Below are positions 16,233 to 26,588 of a stretch of 58,529 nucleotides of DNA, piece after piece. The translations under genes were made by a program, and so were the position numbers. Position 1 is the stretch's first letter; the number at the start of each line of letters is the position of its first letter. The DNA is from an uncultured Ruminococcus sp. (GTDB taxonomy: Bacteria > Bacillota > Clostridia > Oscillospirales > Ruminococcaceae): NCBI GenBank assembly GCA_947627275.1, contig CANQVK010000018.1, forward strand, positions 1-58,529. The letters are read 5' to 3'. Under the pieces are notes generated by a model, which was not told the DNA's origin, did no database searches, and saw only the letters and a list, made by a program, of their open reading frames with translations.

Positions 16233-18209
16233 GTGAAGAAAAAGTTTCCGATTGCTGCGCTGCTGGTAATTGCAGCGATACTTTCAAGTCAGTTATTTGT
16301 TTCGCTGTCTCTTTTTGAATACAACAGTTTCTACGGCATTATCGGAATGACGTCTGCGGCTGTTCTTGCAGTTGTGCTTTTGATTCTGTATGCGATATTC
16401 TCAAAGAACTCCATTCGCCATATAACTAAAATGAATACGCATCTCGAAAACTCCGCCGCCGAGTACATGAACACCCTGCCGGCTCCCATTGCAGTTATAG
16501 GCGCGGAGGGCAAGCTTTTATGGTACAACAGCGCCTTCACCGATAAAATATGCGGCGGCTGCGACGTTTACGGCATGAGCTTCGAGGAATGCGTGAAGCT
16601 CAACATCAAAGTCCTTACTGAAAACGGCTCGGCTGTATGCCATGTGAACGATTCGATATATAAGGTCGTGTACGAGGAATTTTCCGAAAATGATATTACT
16701 TTTCTTATAGCTTATTTTCAGGACGAAACAAAATATTTCAACCTGAAAAAGAGATCCGAAGAATCACACCCTAACGTTGTAATAATTACAATAGACACCT
16801 ACGACGAAATAATGCAGAACGCCAAGGAAAGCGAAAAAGCCATTGCTTCTGTTGAAATAGAGCAGCTTATCGAACGCTTTATGAGCAGCACAAACGGCTT
16901 TATCAAGAAAACCTCTCCAAACACTTTTTATGCTGTCATCGAACGCCGCCACCTTGAAGAAAAGATCAAATCGAAATTCAGGATACTCGATCTGGCAAGA
17001 AATATAAAAATTGCCGGAAAATACCCCCTTACCCTTTCAATAGGCGTCGGAGAAGGTGCGTCTTCCCTTGAGGAAAGCGAAAAAATCGCCCGTCAATGTC
17101 TCGATATGGCTTTAGGACGGGGGGGCGATCAGGCTGTTGTAAAAACCGACAGCGGATACCGATTCTTCGGCGGAGTTTCCAAGGGCGTTGAAAAAATGTC
17201 GCGCACCAAAACACGTATTATTGCCAACGCAATGCAGGACATCATCATGGATTCCGATAAGGTCTACATAATGGGTCATCGCTTCGGCGACCTCGATTCG
17301 ATCGGAGCTTCATGCGGACTTGCGGGCGCGCTGAGACTTTTGGGCAAGGAAGTTCATATAGTTGCCGACCGCTCAAAAAATCTTGCGGTAAATCTTATTG
17401 ATATGGTTGAGGAACAGGCAGGTCATGGATTGTTTATTTCCCCGTCAGCCGCCCTGCAAACGGTCACGGACAACGATCTTCTTATTATCGTCGATATACA
17501 CAACAAGGATTTCATCGAAAGTCGTGAATTATACGAGCTTTGCCGTCAGGTCGTCGTAATAGACCACCACAGAAAAACGATCAATTATATTGACAATGCC
17601 GTTATCTTCCACCACGAACCCTATGCCTCGTCAGCTTCGGAAATGGTGACTGAGATAATCCAATATTTCAGATTCAGCGGCGACGACAAGCTCCCCTCTT
17701 ACTGCGCAGAAGCTCTGCTTGCGGGTATCATGCTCGATACAAAGAATTTCGTGATGCGGACAGGCGTTCGTACCTTTGAAGCGGCGGCGTTTCTTAAAAA
17801 ATCCGGCGCCGATACGGTTGCGGTAAAACTGTTGTTTTCCAATTCCTTTGAAGCTTACAAGCGCAAGGCGCAGATAGTTTCTGCGGCAAAAATACATCGT
17901 AACTGCGCTGTAGCAACAGCGGACTTCAAGTCCGATGACATAAGGATAGTCGCTCCTCAGGCGGCGGACGAGCTTCTCAATATCACAGACGTTGACGCTT
18001 CGTTCGTTATCTACAGAACGAATAACGTTGCGAATATATCCGCACGTTCGCTTGGCGCTACCAACGTTCAGGTAATTATGGAAAAGCTCGGCGGCGGCGG
18101 TCATCAGACGATGGCGGCTGCTCAGCTCGCGGACAAAACGCTTTCGGAAGCCGAAAAGCTGCTTATCGAAGCTATTGACAGGCGTGAAGAAGAACTTAAA
18201 GACGACTAA
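16233..18209 (+). CDS. gdpP: Cyclic-di-AMP phosphodiesterase GdpP
   Basis: This membrane-bound enzyme hydrolyses the second messenger c-di-AMP, which controls potassium and wall homeostasis. The 658-residue protein has two N-terminal TM spans (8-28, 35-57), a PAS-like domain (about 80-170), a degenerate GGDEF domain (about 180-305) and a DHH/DHHA1 phosphodiesterase. Metal ligands are visible in MGHRFGDLDS (347-356), VDIH (420-423) and DHH (444-446); DHHA1 has GGGGHQ at 620-625. The start is GTG with a weak GGGGTG site. The order gdpP-rplI-dnaB is conserved in Bacillota. Confidence 0.95.
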   Translation: MKKKFPIAALLVIAAILSSQLFVSLSLFEYNSFYGIIGMTSAAVLAVVLLILYAIFSKNSIRHITKMNTHLENSAAEYMNTLPAPIAVIGAEGKLLWYNSAFTDKICGGCDVYGMSFEECVKLNIKVLTENGSAVCHVNDSIYKVVYEEFSENDITFLIAYFQDETKYFNLKKRSEESHPNVVIITIDTYDEIMQNAKESEKAIASVEIEQLIERFMSSTNGFIKKTSPNTFYAVIERRHLEEKIKSKFRILDLARNIKIAGKYPLTLSIGVGEGASSLEESEKIARQCLDMALGRGGDQAVVKTDSGYRFFGGVSKGVEKMSRTKTRIIANAMQDIIMDSDKVYIMGHRFGDLDSIGASCGLAGALRLLGKEVHIVADRSKNLAVNLIDMVEEQAGHGLFISPSAALQTVTDNDLLIIVDIHNKDFIESRELYELCRQVVVIDHHRKTINYIDNAVIFHHEPYASSASEMVTEIIQYFRFSGDDKLPSYCAEALLAGIMLDTKNFVMRTGVRTFEAAAFLKKSGADTVAVKLLFSNSFEAYKRKAQIVSAAKIHRNCAVATADFKSDDIRIVAPQAADELLNITDVDASFVIYRTNNVANISARSLGATNVQVIMEKLGGGGHQTMAAAQLADKTLSEAEKLLIEAIDRREEELKDD

Positions 18210-18267
18210 ATAATTTTCAGGCATGACTTAAGAATCAACTGAATTTTATAGGAAAGGATATTTTATT

Positions 18268-18714
18268 ATGAAAGTCATTTACTTACAGGATGTTAAAGGC
18301 TCAGGAAAAAAAGGCGAGGTTAAAAACGTGGCTGACGGCTACGCAAGAAATATGCTGCTGCCAAAAGGACTTGCAGTTGAAGCTACTCCTGCAAATCTTA
18401 CAAAGCTTGCAGGTCAGAAGTCCTCTGCTCAGTTCAAGATCGACACTGAAAAGAAAGCCGCAGAGGAAGCCGCCGCTAAGATGAAGGACAAAAAAATCAC
18501 GATCAAGGCTAAGGCAGGCTCTAATGACCGTCTTTTCGGCTCGGTCACAGCCGCTCACGTTGCCGACGCTCTCAATGAGCAGCTCGGCATAAAGGTTGAC
18601 AAGAAAAAAATCAATCTGAATACGGAAATAAAGGCTTTCGGCTCGTATTCAGCCGTTGTCAAGCTGTTTACGGGAGTTTCCGAAAAAATAGACGTTGAGG
18701 TGATCGAGGGCTGA
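18268..18714 (+). CDS. rplI: 50S ribosomal protein L9
   Basis: The 148-residue protein begins [19 protein letters not shown], followed by [16 protein letters not shown], the L9 N-terminal RNA-binding domain. A Lys/Glu/Ala-rich connecting helix (about 50-78) and a C-terminal domain follow. It binds 23S rRNA at the base of the L1 stalk and helps maintain frame. An AAAGGA ribosome site precedes the ATG. Its stop shares one base with the dnaB start (TGATG). Confidence 0.97.
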   Translation: MKVIYLQDVKGSGKKGEVKNVADGYARNMLLPKGLAVEATPANLTKLAGQKSSAQFKIDTEKKAAEEAAAKMKDKKITIKAKAGSNDRLFGSVTAAHVADALNEQLGIKVDKKKINLNTEIKAFGSYSAVVKLFTGVSEKIDVEVIEG

Positions 18715-20063
18715 TGGAAGCTAACAGCATACTCTCCGCAGCCGAACTCCCACACAGTATAGAAGCCGAACAATCGGTACTCGGCGCGGTACTTTCCGAC
18801 CCGTCCGTCATGCCCGTTGTCATAGAAAAGGTCAAGCCCGAATACTTCTTCAGCGACAGTCACAAAAAGCTTTTCAGCATAATCTACCGAATGTTTACAA
18901 GCGGTTCACCGGTCGATCCGGTAACGGTCCTGAACGAATCGGAAAAGCTGGGAATTTTTGAAACGTCCGCCGAGGGAAAACGGTATCTTGCGGAAATCGC
19001 AAATACGCTCCCTACTACCGCCAATATCGAAAGCTACTGCAAAATAGTTGCCGATAAATATTTCATAAGAAGTCTCGGGTTTGTCGCACGAAGCATTATG
19101 GACGACATTCAAAGCGGCGAACAGGACGCGCAGCTCCTTCTCGATTCAGCCGAACAGAAGATCTACGATATTCGTCAGGGACGCAATGTCAGCGGACTTT
19201 CTCCGATCGCCGACGCAGTTCTGGAGGCTTACGACAGACTGGGCAAGATAACCGGCGAGGATAAGGAAAAATATATCGGCGCAAGAACGGGCTTTACCTA
19301 TCTCGATACCATAACTTCGGGACTCAATAAGTCCGACCTTATTATAATCGCCGCCCGTCCTGCAATGGGAAAGACCTCCTTTGCCATGAATATAGCCACA
19401 AACGTGGCTCGGCGAAACGATAAGGACGTCGTGATCTTCAACCTCGAAATGTCCAAGGAACAGCTTGCGACCCGTCTGCTTTCCACCGAAGCTCTTATAG
19501 AATCGGGAAATCTGCGTAACGGCAGAATACAAACTGACGAATGGGTGCGTCTTGCCACAAGCGCAGCGTATCTGAGTACCCTGCCGATGTATATTGACGA
19601 TACCGCCAACATGACGGTTCAGCAGATGAAAGCGAAGCTCAGACGTGTGAAAAACCTCGGGCTGGTAGTTATCGACTATTTGCAGCTTATGGGTTCGACT
19701 TCACGTTCAGATAACCGAGTTACCGTAATTTCGGAGATAACTCGTCAGCTGAAGGTCATGGCGAAGGAGCTTAACGTTCCCGTGATCCTGCTTTCGCAGC
19801 TTTCACGTGCTGTCGAAAGCCGTACAGATAAGCGGCCGATGATGTCCGACCTGCGTGAATCGGGTTCTATCGAGCAGGACGCGGATATTATCCTGTTCCT
19901 CTACCGCGACGCTTACTATAACAAGGAAAGCACAAAACAGAACATCTCCGAGTGTATAGTTGCGAAAAATCGTCACGGCGAAACAGGAACAGTGGAACTT
20001 ATCTGGAACGGTCAGTACACCCGCTTCTCAAACCCTGAATACAATTCTCCGCCGGAGGCTTAA
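18714..20063 (+). CDS. dnaB: Replicative DNA helicase
   Basis: This hexameric 5'-3' helicase works at the replication fork. The 449-residue protein has the N-terminal primase-interacting domain (about 12-150), then a RecA-like motor with Walker A ARPAMGKTS (214-222), the Walker B region VVIDYLQLM, and the QLSRAVESR segment (DnaB motif 4 area). No intein is present. The ATG overlaps the rplI stop by one base, and a ribosome site lies within the end of rplI (GGTGATCGAGGG region). Confidence 0.97.
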   Translation: MEANSILSAAELPHSIEAEQSVLGAVLSDPSVMPVVIEKVKPEYFFSDSHKKLFSIIYRMFTSGSPVDPVTVLNESEKLGIFETSAEGKRYLAEIANTLPTTANIESYCKIVADKYFIRSLGFVARSIMDDIQSGEQDAQLLLDSAEQKIYDIRQGRNVSGLSPIADAVLEAYDRLGKITGEDKEKYIGARTGFTYLDTITSGLNKSDLIIIAARPAMGKTSFAMNIATNVARRNDKDVVIFNLEMSKEQLATRLLSTEALIESGNLRNGRIQTDEWVRLATSAAYLSTLPMYIDDTANMTVQQMKAKLRRVKNLGLVVIDYLQLMGSTSRSDNRVTVISEITRQLKVMAKELNVPVILLSQLSRAVESRTDKRPMMSDLRESGSIEQDADIILFLYRDAYYNKESTKQNISECIVAKNRHGETGTVELIWNGQYTRFSNPEYNSPPEA

Positions 20064-20064
20064 T

Positions 20065-21420
20065 ATGCTTGATAATATCCGTAATTTTGCGGAAAAATAT
20101 AATATGTTCCAGTCGGGCTGCACCGTTGTATGCGGTCTTTCGGGAGGAGCAGACAGCGTTTGTATGCTCCGTGCAATTCGTGAGCTTTCGGCTGAGATCG
20201 GTTTTACTGTAGAAGCTCTGCACGTCAATCACTGTCTCAGAGGTGAGGAAAGCGATCGTGACGAAGCATTCTGCCGTGAGCTTTGCAGGAAGCTCGGGAT
20301 ACCGTTTACAGCTGTTTCCTGCGATGTTAAGAGTTATTCAACTGAAAAATGTATTTCCTGCGAGGAAGCTGCAAGAGAACTTAGGTACGGTATCTTCCGC
20401 AGTTATACCGAGGGGAAACTTCTTTCCACCGCTCACAACGCCGACGATAACCTTGAAACCATGCTTCTGAATCTGATACGAGGTACGGGACTTAAAGGCA
20501 TGGCAGGTATTCCGCCTGTGCGCGGAAATATAATTCGTCCCCTGCTCAGCGTCTCACGTGCGGAGATAGAGCAGTACCTGAAAAAAATCGGGCAGACATA
20601 CGTTACCGACAGTACAAACCTCACGGACGACTTCACACGAAACAAAATACGCCATAAGATCATACCTCTGATGAAAGAGCTTAACGGTTCGCTGACGGAA
20701 ACGTCGGTGCGCACGTCGCTTGTTTTGCGCAGCGAAAATGAGCTTATCGAATCGGAAGTTGATAAAGCTATGGAAAAATGTTTTCACGGCGGCGTATTTA
20801 CGGGTCTGAACGGGCATAATGAAGTTATCAGAAACAGATGTATTTCGAGATACCTTTTAGAAAGAGGCTTCCCCGTTTCTCAGAAAAGACTGGAGGAATG
20901 CGGCAGAATAGCCGTTCACGGCGGAAAACTTAATATTTCTGGAAATTATTACCTTGTCTCGGACGGAACAGTCACGGAACTCAAGGAAATTCTCCCCGAT
21001 ACCTCCGCAGGCGTCATATCGAGAGAGCTTAGGATCGGCGAAAACAGCATTTTCCCAAATGCTAAGCTTATTTGTGAGCTTGTCAATTGTGAAAATTTGA
21101 AGAAAAATAATTTTGTTCACAAAAACTTAACAATTTATCTTCTTGATTATGATAAAATAATAGGAAGGGCTGTTGTCAGAAACAGGAAATACGGCGACAA
21201 GCTCCGTCTCAGCGGAAGAAGCTTCACTTCCTCCGTAAAAAAAATAATTAATGAAACAATTCCCGTATCCCTGCGCAGTACCCTGCACTTCATCGAAGAC
21301 GAGAAGGGTACGATATTCGGGGAAAATATTGGCATCGCAGACAGGGTCGCTCCCGACGAAGCAACGTCCCGTCTGCTGAAAATAACCGTCGAGCGGGAAG
21401 GAATGGAGTGTGTGATTTGA
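20065..21420 (+). CDS. tilS: tRNA(Ile)-lysidine synthase
   Basis: The enzyme attaches lysine to C34 of tRNA-Ile(CAU), so that it reads AUA as isoleucine. The 451-residue protein has the PP-loop SGGADS (26-31), [15 protein letters not shown] near 54-68 and a C-terminal TilS domain. The frame is open to 19960, but an ATG two bases past the dnaB stop with GGAGGC upstream and the standard family start is the real one. It overlaps the ftsH start by 13 bp. The usual neighbour hpt, found between tilS and ftsH in bacilli, is missing. Confidence 0.95.
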   Translation: MLDNIRNFAEKYNMFQSGCTVVCGLSGGADSVCMLRAIRELSAEIGFTVEALHVNHCLRGEESDRDEAFCRELCRKLGIPFTAVSCDVKSYSTEKCISCEEAARELRYGIFRSYTEGKLLSTAHNADDNLETMLLNLIRGTGLKGMAGIPPVRGNIIRPLLSVSRAEIEQYLKKIGQTYVTDSTNLTDDFTRNKIRHKIIPLMKELNGSLTETSVRTSLVLRSENELIESEVDKAMEKCFHGGVFTGLNGHNEVIRNRCISRYLLERGFPVSQKRLEECGRIAVHGGKLNISGNYYLVSDGTVTELKEILPDTSAGVISRELRIGENSIFPNAKLICELVNCENLKKNNFVHKNLTIYLLDYDKIIGRAVVRNRKYGDKLRLSGRSFTSSVKKIINETIPVSLRSTLHFIEDEKGTIFGENIGIADRVAPDEATSRLLKITVEREGMECVI

Positions 21421-23267
21421 CACCAAAAAAACACAGCGGCGTAGCTACTTACATTCTTATCGTTTTGATCTCAATATTCTGCGTGTACTTTGTAATTTCA
21501 AAATTCTACGGAAATGCTGCAAAGACTGAATATACTAAGGTTATAACGTATTTTGACCAATACAAGGTGTCGTACTACGAGCTTGACCTTGGCTCAGGAA
21601 AGCTGACGTATCAGCTCAGAGGCGAGGATTCAAAGCATAAGTATGAAGTTCCTTATGTAAGTATATTCCTTGACGATACAAAGGAATACCGCAAGGAATA
21701 CAACAAGATGTACCCTGACGAACCGCTGGTGCAGAACTATATCCGCCCAACGGACAACACATGGCTGCTGACGCTTATACCCGTAGTTCTTACGGTCGGC
21801 TTAGCAATATTCCTTTTTGTGTTCATGATGCGTCAGAACGGCGGAGGAAGCAAATACAACACCTTTGGCAAGGCGAATCTGAAAAATCATGCGGACGCAC
21901 GAAAGGCTACTTTCAAGGACGTTGCAGGCGCTGACGAGGAAAAGAAAGAGCTTGAAGAAATAGTCGATTTTCTGAAAAATCCGGGAAAATATACCGAAAT
22001 AGGCGCAAAGATCCCCAGAGGCGTTCTGCTGTTAGGCCCTCCCGGTACAGGAAAAACGCTCCTTGCAAGAGCCGTGGCAGGAGAAGCGAAAGTCCCGTTC
22101 TTCCCAATTTCGGGTTCTGATTTCGTTGAAATGTTCGTTGGCGTCGGAGCTTCAAGAGTAAGAGACCTCTTTGAACAGGCGAAAAAACACTCTCCGTCAA
22201 TTATTTTCATCGACGAAATAGACGCTGTGGGACGTCACAGAGGCGCAGGTCTCGGCGGCGGTCACGATGAACGTGAACAGACTTTGAATCAGCTTCTTGT
22301 TGAAATGGACGGCTTTACCGGAAACGAAAGCGTCATTGTTATTGCGGCTACAAACCGCCGTGATATTCTCGACCCAGCTCTGCTTCGTCCGGGACGTTTC
22401 GACAGACAGATAATGGTCGGATACCCCGATGTAAAGGGTCGTGAGGAGATCCTGAAAGTCCACGCAAAAAATAAGCCCCTTTCACCTGATGTTGACCTGC
22501 GTATAATTTCTCAGACTACACAGGGATTTACAGGAGCAGACTTGGAAAATCTTCTCAACGAAGCGGCTCTTTTAGCTGCAAGAGCAAATCGTAACGCCAT
22601 TATTGAAAAGGATATTGAAGAAGCTATCATGAAGGTAATTGCAGGTCCTGAAAAGAAGTCAAGGATAGTTACCGAGCATGATAAAAAGATAACAGCCTAC
22701 CACGAAGCCGGTCATGCGGTTGCGGCATATAATCTGCCTACTCAGGATAAGGTGCATCAGGTCACAATTATCCAGCGTGGTATGGCGGCAGGTCTTACTG
22801 TAACACGTCCCGATACGGACGATATGCACGTTTCACGTAATCAAATGCGTGAAAATATTGTAATGCTTCTCGGCGGACGTGCGGCGGAGGAAATATTCCT
22901 TGACGATATTTGCACGGGCGCTTCCAACGATATTGAACGTGCAACCACTACCGCAAGAAATATGGTAACAAAATACGGATTCTCAAGCAAGCTCGGTACG
23001 GTCGTATACGGTTCTGACAACGATGAAGTATTCCTCGGTAAGGATTACGGTCATACACGCAACTACAGTGAAGCTGTTGCGGCTCAGATAGATGAAGAAG
23101 TTAAAATCATCATCGAAAAGGCTTATGAGGACTGCATTGCGATTCTTAAAGCCAACGCCGACAAAATGCACCGTCTGGCAGAATATCTGCTCGAACACGA
23201 AAAAATCAACGGCGAGGATTTCGAGCGTCTTATGAAAGGCGAGGACATTACGCCTTTGACGGCATAA
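21408..23267 (+). CDS. ftsH: ATP-dependent zinc metalloprotease FtsH
   Basis: This membrane-anchored AAA+ protease degrades misfolded and short-lived membrane or regulatory proteins. Numbered from GTG 21408: TM1 13-32, extracytoplasmic domain about 40-115, TM2 118-141, Walker A GPPGTGKT (210-217), Walker B IIFIDEID (265-272), the second region of homology [17 protein letters not shown] (316-332) and the zinc site HEAGH (432-436). The start lies inside tilS. GTG 21408 has AAGGA 5 nt upstream; TTG 21417 has GGAG 8 nt upstream, and either could be used. It is the last gene of the plus-strand run, and a strong hairpin follows. Confidence 0.97.
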   Translation: MCDLTPKKHSGVATYILIVLISIFCVYFVISKFYGNAAKTEYTKVITYFDQYKVSYYELDLGSGKLTYQLRGEDSKHKYEVPYVSIFLDDTKEYRKEYNKMYPDEPLVQNYIRPTDNTWLLTLIPVVLTVGLAIFLFVFMMRQNGGGSKYNTFGKANLKNHADARKATFKDVAGADEEKKELEEIVDFLKNPGKYTEIGAKIPRGVLLLGPPGTGKTLLARAVAGEAKVPFFPISGSDFVEMFVGVGASRVRDLFEQAKKHSPSIIFIDEIDAVGRHRGAGLGGGHDEREQTLNQLLVEMDGFTGNESVIVIAATNRRDILDPALLRPGRFDRQIMVGYPDVKGREEILKVHAKNKPLSPDVDLRIISQTTQGFTGADLENLLNEAALLAARANRNAIIEKDIEEAIMKVIAGPEKKSRIVTEHDKKITAYHEAGHAVAAYNLPTQDKVHQVTIIQRGMAAGLTVTRPDTDDMHVSRNQMRENIVMLLGGRAAEEIFLDDICTGASNDIERATTTARNMVTKYGFSSKLGTVVYGSDNDEVFLGKDYGHTRNYSEAVAAQIDEEVKIIIEKAYEDCIAILKANADKMHRLAEYLLEHEKINGEDFERLMKGEDITPLTA

Positions 23268-23283
23268 TAAAATAGCTCTAAAA

Positions 23284-23323
23284 AGTCCCGTTCAAACCGC
23301 AGAACTATGGTTTGAACGGGACT
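23284..23323. terminator. Intrinsic terminator-like hairpin after ftsH
   Basis: A perfect 15-bp stem, AGTCCCGTTCAAACC (23284-23298) / GGTTTGAACGGGACT (23309-23323), has a 10-nt loop and only a weak T-rich tail. It lies between convergent ftsH and pheT and probably stops both transcripts. Confidence 0.75.
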
Positions 23324-23342
23324 GATTCTTATACTAAACGCC

Positions 23343-23375
23343 AAACGGCTGTACCTCATTGCGATACAGCCGTTT
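23343..23375. terminator. Second hairpin between ftsH and pheT
   Basis: A perfect 11-bp inverted repeat, AAACGGCTGTA (23343-23353) / TACAGCCGTTT (23365-23375), is flanked on both sides by ACTAAACGC. The right copy of that flank is also the terminus of the 160-bp element that starts at 23375. It may be part of the repeat or a second terminator. Confidence 0.5.
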
Positions 23376-23534
23376 ATACTAAACGCTATAGCAAAACGCG
23401 CAATAAATGACAAGCAGATTTTGCACATAGCAAGGCGGAGGACGCAGGCATACTGTCGTATGGCAAGGACGACAACGATGCTGTGTGTAAAATATGCTGT
23501 CAGATATGCGTGATTTGCTATCGCGTTTAGTATA
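23375..23534. repeat. 160-bp palindromic element, copy D
   Basis: Termini TATACTAAACGCTATAGCAA and, complemented from the right, TATACTAAACGCGATAGCAA. The exact centre is CATAC-TGTC-GTATG (23449-23462). The inner motif AGCAAGGCGGAGGACGCAGG is shared with copy C, and on the other strand CCTTGCCATACGACAGTATG (20 bases) is identical to the core of copy A1. No ORF. It lies 16 bp beyond the pheT 3' end. Confidence 0.87.
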
Positions 23535-23550
23535 TAATACCTTATTGATT

Positions 23551-26010
23551 TCAGCCTCTTAACTCAGCTCCAATATTCGCAAGCGCCTTGAGCGCCTTTT
23601 TCACAGCGTTATCAGCCTGCTCGTCTGTAAGAGTGCCTTCGTGGGAACGCATGAAAATAGAGTACGAAACGGACTTTTTGCCGTCCTCTATCTGCTTGCC
23701 CTTGTATACATCGAAAAGAGTTACCTTTTCAAGTATCTTTCCTACAGCCCCTCTGATAGCCTTTTCAAGCTCGGCAACGGGAACTTCATCATCGACAATA
23801 AGACTGAGATCACGCGTTGTTGCAGGGAACTTCGGCAAGGGTCTGTATGTTATCTCATCGTTAGCAGTCTCCATAAGCTCGGGGATATTCAGCTTGGCAA
23901 CATAAGTCTTTACGCCCAGCTCATAATTATCCTGAACCTCTGGATGAACCTCGCCCATAATACCCAAATGCTTGCCGTCCTTCAAAATAACTGCGCTTCT
24001 GCCCGGATGAAGTGCATACTTTTCATCAAAAACCTCGCAGTCATTTGCTCGGACGTACTCAACGCCGTCAATATTAAGCTCCGCAAAAATCTGCTCTATC
24101 ATGCCTTTTAATGTGTAGAAATCAGCGTTGCCGCCGTACATGCCGATAGTAAGACGCTGCGGCTCATCGGGAAGCTGATACTCATATTCATGACGTGGCT
24201 TTCCATTGTTTGCAAGAAACGCGTCGTCGCCCTGATAGCTGCGTTTTTCCTCAACGGGAATATATTCCTTTGAGATCTCAAATAGACATGCTTTCTCATT
24301 GCGGTTATTGTAGTTGAAGGACAGGATGTCAAGCATCGACGGGATCGTTGAAGTTCTCATAACGCTTGTGTCCTCGCCCAAAGGATTAACTATCTTAACA
24401 GCCTTGCGAAGTCTGCTGTCTGCCGGAAGTTTTATCTTGTCAAAATATTTAGGCGAAACAAACGAATAAGTTGCTATCTCATACCCTCCGAGGGAAACAG
24501 CCGTATTTCTGAGCGTCCTGATGAACTTCTGCTCCTCTGTAAATTCCGCTTTGGCAACTCCTCGGAAGTCGGTGGAGGGTATCTTATTGTAGCCGTAAAT
24601 TCTTGCGACTTCTTCCGCAATATCGGCTTTGCACTCAATATCCACACGGAAAGAGGGCGCGATAACCATTCCGTTCTCAATTACAAATCCGAGACGGTTC
24701 AGATAGTCGGTCATATCAGCTTCGGAGATGTTGGTACCGAGGAAATCGTTTATCCATGCAGGGTCAAATTCAACTGAGCTTGCAGTATATTCAGAGTGGT
24801 CGCAGTCGATAACAGTGTTCAGCACTTCTCCTGCACCAAGCTCCTCAACAAGCTGGAACGCTCTTTTCAGGCATATCAAGCTTATGAGCGGATCAACGCC
24901 CTTTTCGTAACGTGATGAAGCGTCGGATTTAAGCTTTAATTTTTTAGATGTGCGGCGAACCTGAGAAGGCTCAAAGTATGCAGATTCAAATACAACTGTT
25001 GTTGTGTCGTCCATGATACCGCTGTACTCTCCGCCCATTACGCCTGCAACAGCAACGGGCTTTTTCTCATCTGCAATTACAAGCATGTCATCAGAAAGCT
25101 CGCGTTCAACACCGTCAAGCGTCATTATTTTTTCGCCTTTTACAGCGTTTCTTACATTGATATGCGCTCCCTCGACATAGCGCAGGTCAAAAGCGTGCAT
25201 AGGCTGACCGTATTCAAGCATAACGTAATTTGTTATATCAACAAAGTTATTGATAGGACGAATGCCGCTTGCACGAAGTCTCTCTCTCATCCAGCGAGGC
25301 GAAGGCTCTATCTTAACATTTTTAACTATGCCTGCGCAGTATCTCGGGCATTTTTCGGCATTGTGTATATCAACCTTAAGCAGGTCGTTGATATTGCCCT
25401 CAACGCCCTTAAATTCAGGCGATCTTACATTAAGTGACTTATTATAAGTGGCGGCAGTCTCACGGGCAAGTCCGATAACGCTGAGACAATCGGGTCGGTT
25501 CGAGGTTATCTCAAACTCAACGGACGTATCGTTCAGACCGATAGCAGACTTTATATCCTGACCTATTTCGCAGTCCTCCTGCATAATGAAAATACCGTCC
25601 TCGATAGCGTAAGGGAAATCACGCTTATCAAGACCAAGCTCCCCGAGAGAGCAAAGCATTCCATTGGATTCAACGCCTCTGAGCTTGCCTTTCTTTATTT
25701 TAATTCCTCCGGGGAGAGTTGAGCCGTCCATAGCTACAGGCACTATATCTCCTGCGTTTACGTTTGAAGCTCCCGTAACTATCTGTATCGGAGCTTCCTT
25801 GCCGACCTCTACCTGACATACTACAAGGTGGTCGGAATTTTCGTGGGGTACTACGGAGAGGATCTTACCGACAATAACGTTGGAGATCTCTTTTCCCTCG
25901 ACATCGTAACCCTCGACCTTTGAACCGCTCATTGTCAAGGCGTGACAGTAGTCCTTTATCGGCACGTCGATGTCAACATAATCGGCAAGCCATTTCATTG
26001 ATAAATTCAT
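23551..26010 (-). CDS. pheT: Phenylalanyl-tRNA synthetase beta subunit
   Basis: This is the beta subunit of the alpha2-beta2 enzyme that charges tRNA-Phe, carrying the editing site (B3/B4) and anticodon-binding parts. The 819-residue length is typical. Visible parts are the N-terminal MKWLADYVDID segment, the EMAP/OB-like tRNA-binding domain (about 40-155), the B3/B4 editing domain (about 210-380, RPINNFVDITNYVMLEYGQP) and the C-terminal anticodon-binding domain (PKFPATTRDLSLIVDDEVP). The ATG at 26010 overlaps the preceding gene by 4 nt and has AAAGGA upstream. It is separated from pheS by an unrelated membrane protein gene, which is unusual. Confidence 0.97.
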   Translation of the reverse strand: MNLSMKWLADYVDIDVPIKDYCHALTMSGSKVEGYDVEGKEISNVIVGKILSVVPHENSDHLVVCQVEVGKEAPIQIVTGASNVNAGDIVPVAMDGSTLPGGIKIKKGKLRGVESNGMLCSLGELGLDKRDFPYAIEDGIFIMQEDCEIGQDIKSAIGLNDTSVEFEITSNRPDCLSVIGLARETAATYNKSLNVRSPEFKGVEGNINDLLKVDIHNAEKCPRYCAGIVKNVKIEPSPRWMRERLRASGIRPINNFVDITNYVMLEYGQPMHAFDLRYVEGAHINVRNAVKGEKIMTLDGVERELSDDMLVIADEKKPVAVAGVMGGEYSGIMDDTTTVVFESAYFEPSQVRRTSKKLKLKSDASSRYEKGVDPLISLICLKRAFQLVEELGAGEVLNTVIDCDHSEYTASSVEFDPAWINDFLGTNISEADMTDYLNRLGFVIENGMVIAPSFRVDIECKADIAEEVARIYGYNKIPSTDFRGVAKAEFTEEQKFIRTLRNTAVSLGGYEIATYSFVSPKYFDKIKLPADSRLRKAVKIVNPLGEDTSVMRTSTIPSMLDILSFNYNNRNEKACLFEISKEYIPVEEKRSYQGDDAFLANNGKPRHEYEYQLPDEPQRLTIGMYGGNADFYTLKGMIEQIFAELNIDGVEYVRANDCEVFDEKYALHPGRSAVILKDGKHLGIMGEVHPEVQDNYELGVKTYVAKLNIPELMETANDEITYRPLPKFPATTRDLSLIVDDEVPVAELEKAIRGAVGKILEKVTLFDVYKGKQIEDGKKSVSYSIFMRSHEGTLTDEQADNAVKKALKALANIGAELRG

Positions 26011-26588
26011 ATTTTTTTCCTTTCAACTAAATTTTTTTGCTTTTCATATATAATTTCAGAAATTGAATTCCAGTGCTTGTAATAATCTTTCCATTTCTTT
26101 ACGCTTATCTCATACATTACATCATTTTTATCGGTAATCGCAATAAATACGCTGTCTTTAATGCCATTGGTGCTGTGTATGATATTTTTAAATTCGGCAA
26201 TGTCCTCATATTTAATAATAAGACACGACTTCGGAGCGTAAAAATAATCTTCAAGCATATAAAATGTGTCGTACAGCATTTCGCTGCTTTCAATTTCCCG
26301 TTCTGTTTTTTCTGAGTCGATCTCATCTATATATCGCAGTTTTGCCGCATTGGTTCTGATCTTTGTCTTTAAACTTTTAAAGCTGAAAAAAACATATATG
26401 CCAATTCCGATAATAAAAGCCATAGCAAACCCAATTGCCGATCCCAGCGATTCACTATTATAAATGCCGAATACGCAAAGGATACCGATAACAGCAATAA
26501 CTGCCGAAACAACAATATGTATTGTCGTTTCAACTTTTACAGAATTTTGGCACTTCTTTCTCGCCTGAACAAGTCCATATTTTTTCAT
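26007..26588 (-). CDS. Two-TM membrane protein between pheS and pheT (unknown function)
   Basis: This 193-residue protein has two adjacent spans (about 22-45 and 50-70), a charged coiled region (73-105) and a C-terminal cytoplasmic domain (about 110-185) with alternating hydrophobic residues (SCLIIKYEDIAEFKNII; SVFIAITDKNDVMYEISV). The layout recalls YcxB-like proteins, which have two spans followed by a PH-like beta domain, but I cannot confirm the family. Its ATG shares one base with the pheS stop and its stop overlaps the pheT ATG, so it is translated with both and should be regulated by the pheS T-box. No link to tRNA charging is visible. Confidence 0.8.
   Translation of the reverse strand: MKKYGLVQARKKCQNSVKVETTIHIVVSAVIAVIGILCVFGIYNSESLGSAIGFAMAFIIGIGIYVFFSFKSLKTKIRTNAAKLRYIDEIDSEKTEREIESSEMLYDTFYMLEDYFYAPKSCLIIKYEDIAEFKNIIHSTNGIKDSVFIAITDKNDVMYEISVKKWKDYYKHWNSISEIIYEKQKNLVERKKI

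Noticed and set aside
26117..26326. Alternative small ORFs inside the pheS-pheT insert
   Set aside because: They are out-of-frame with the 193-residue gene, which has start and stop overlaps matching both neighbours.
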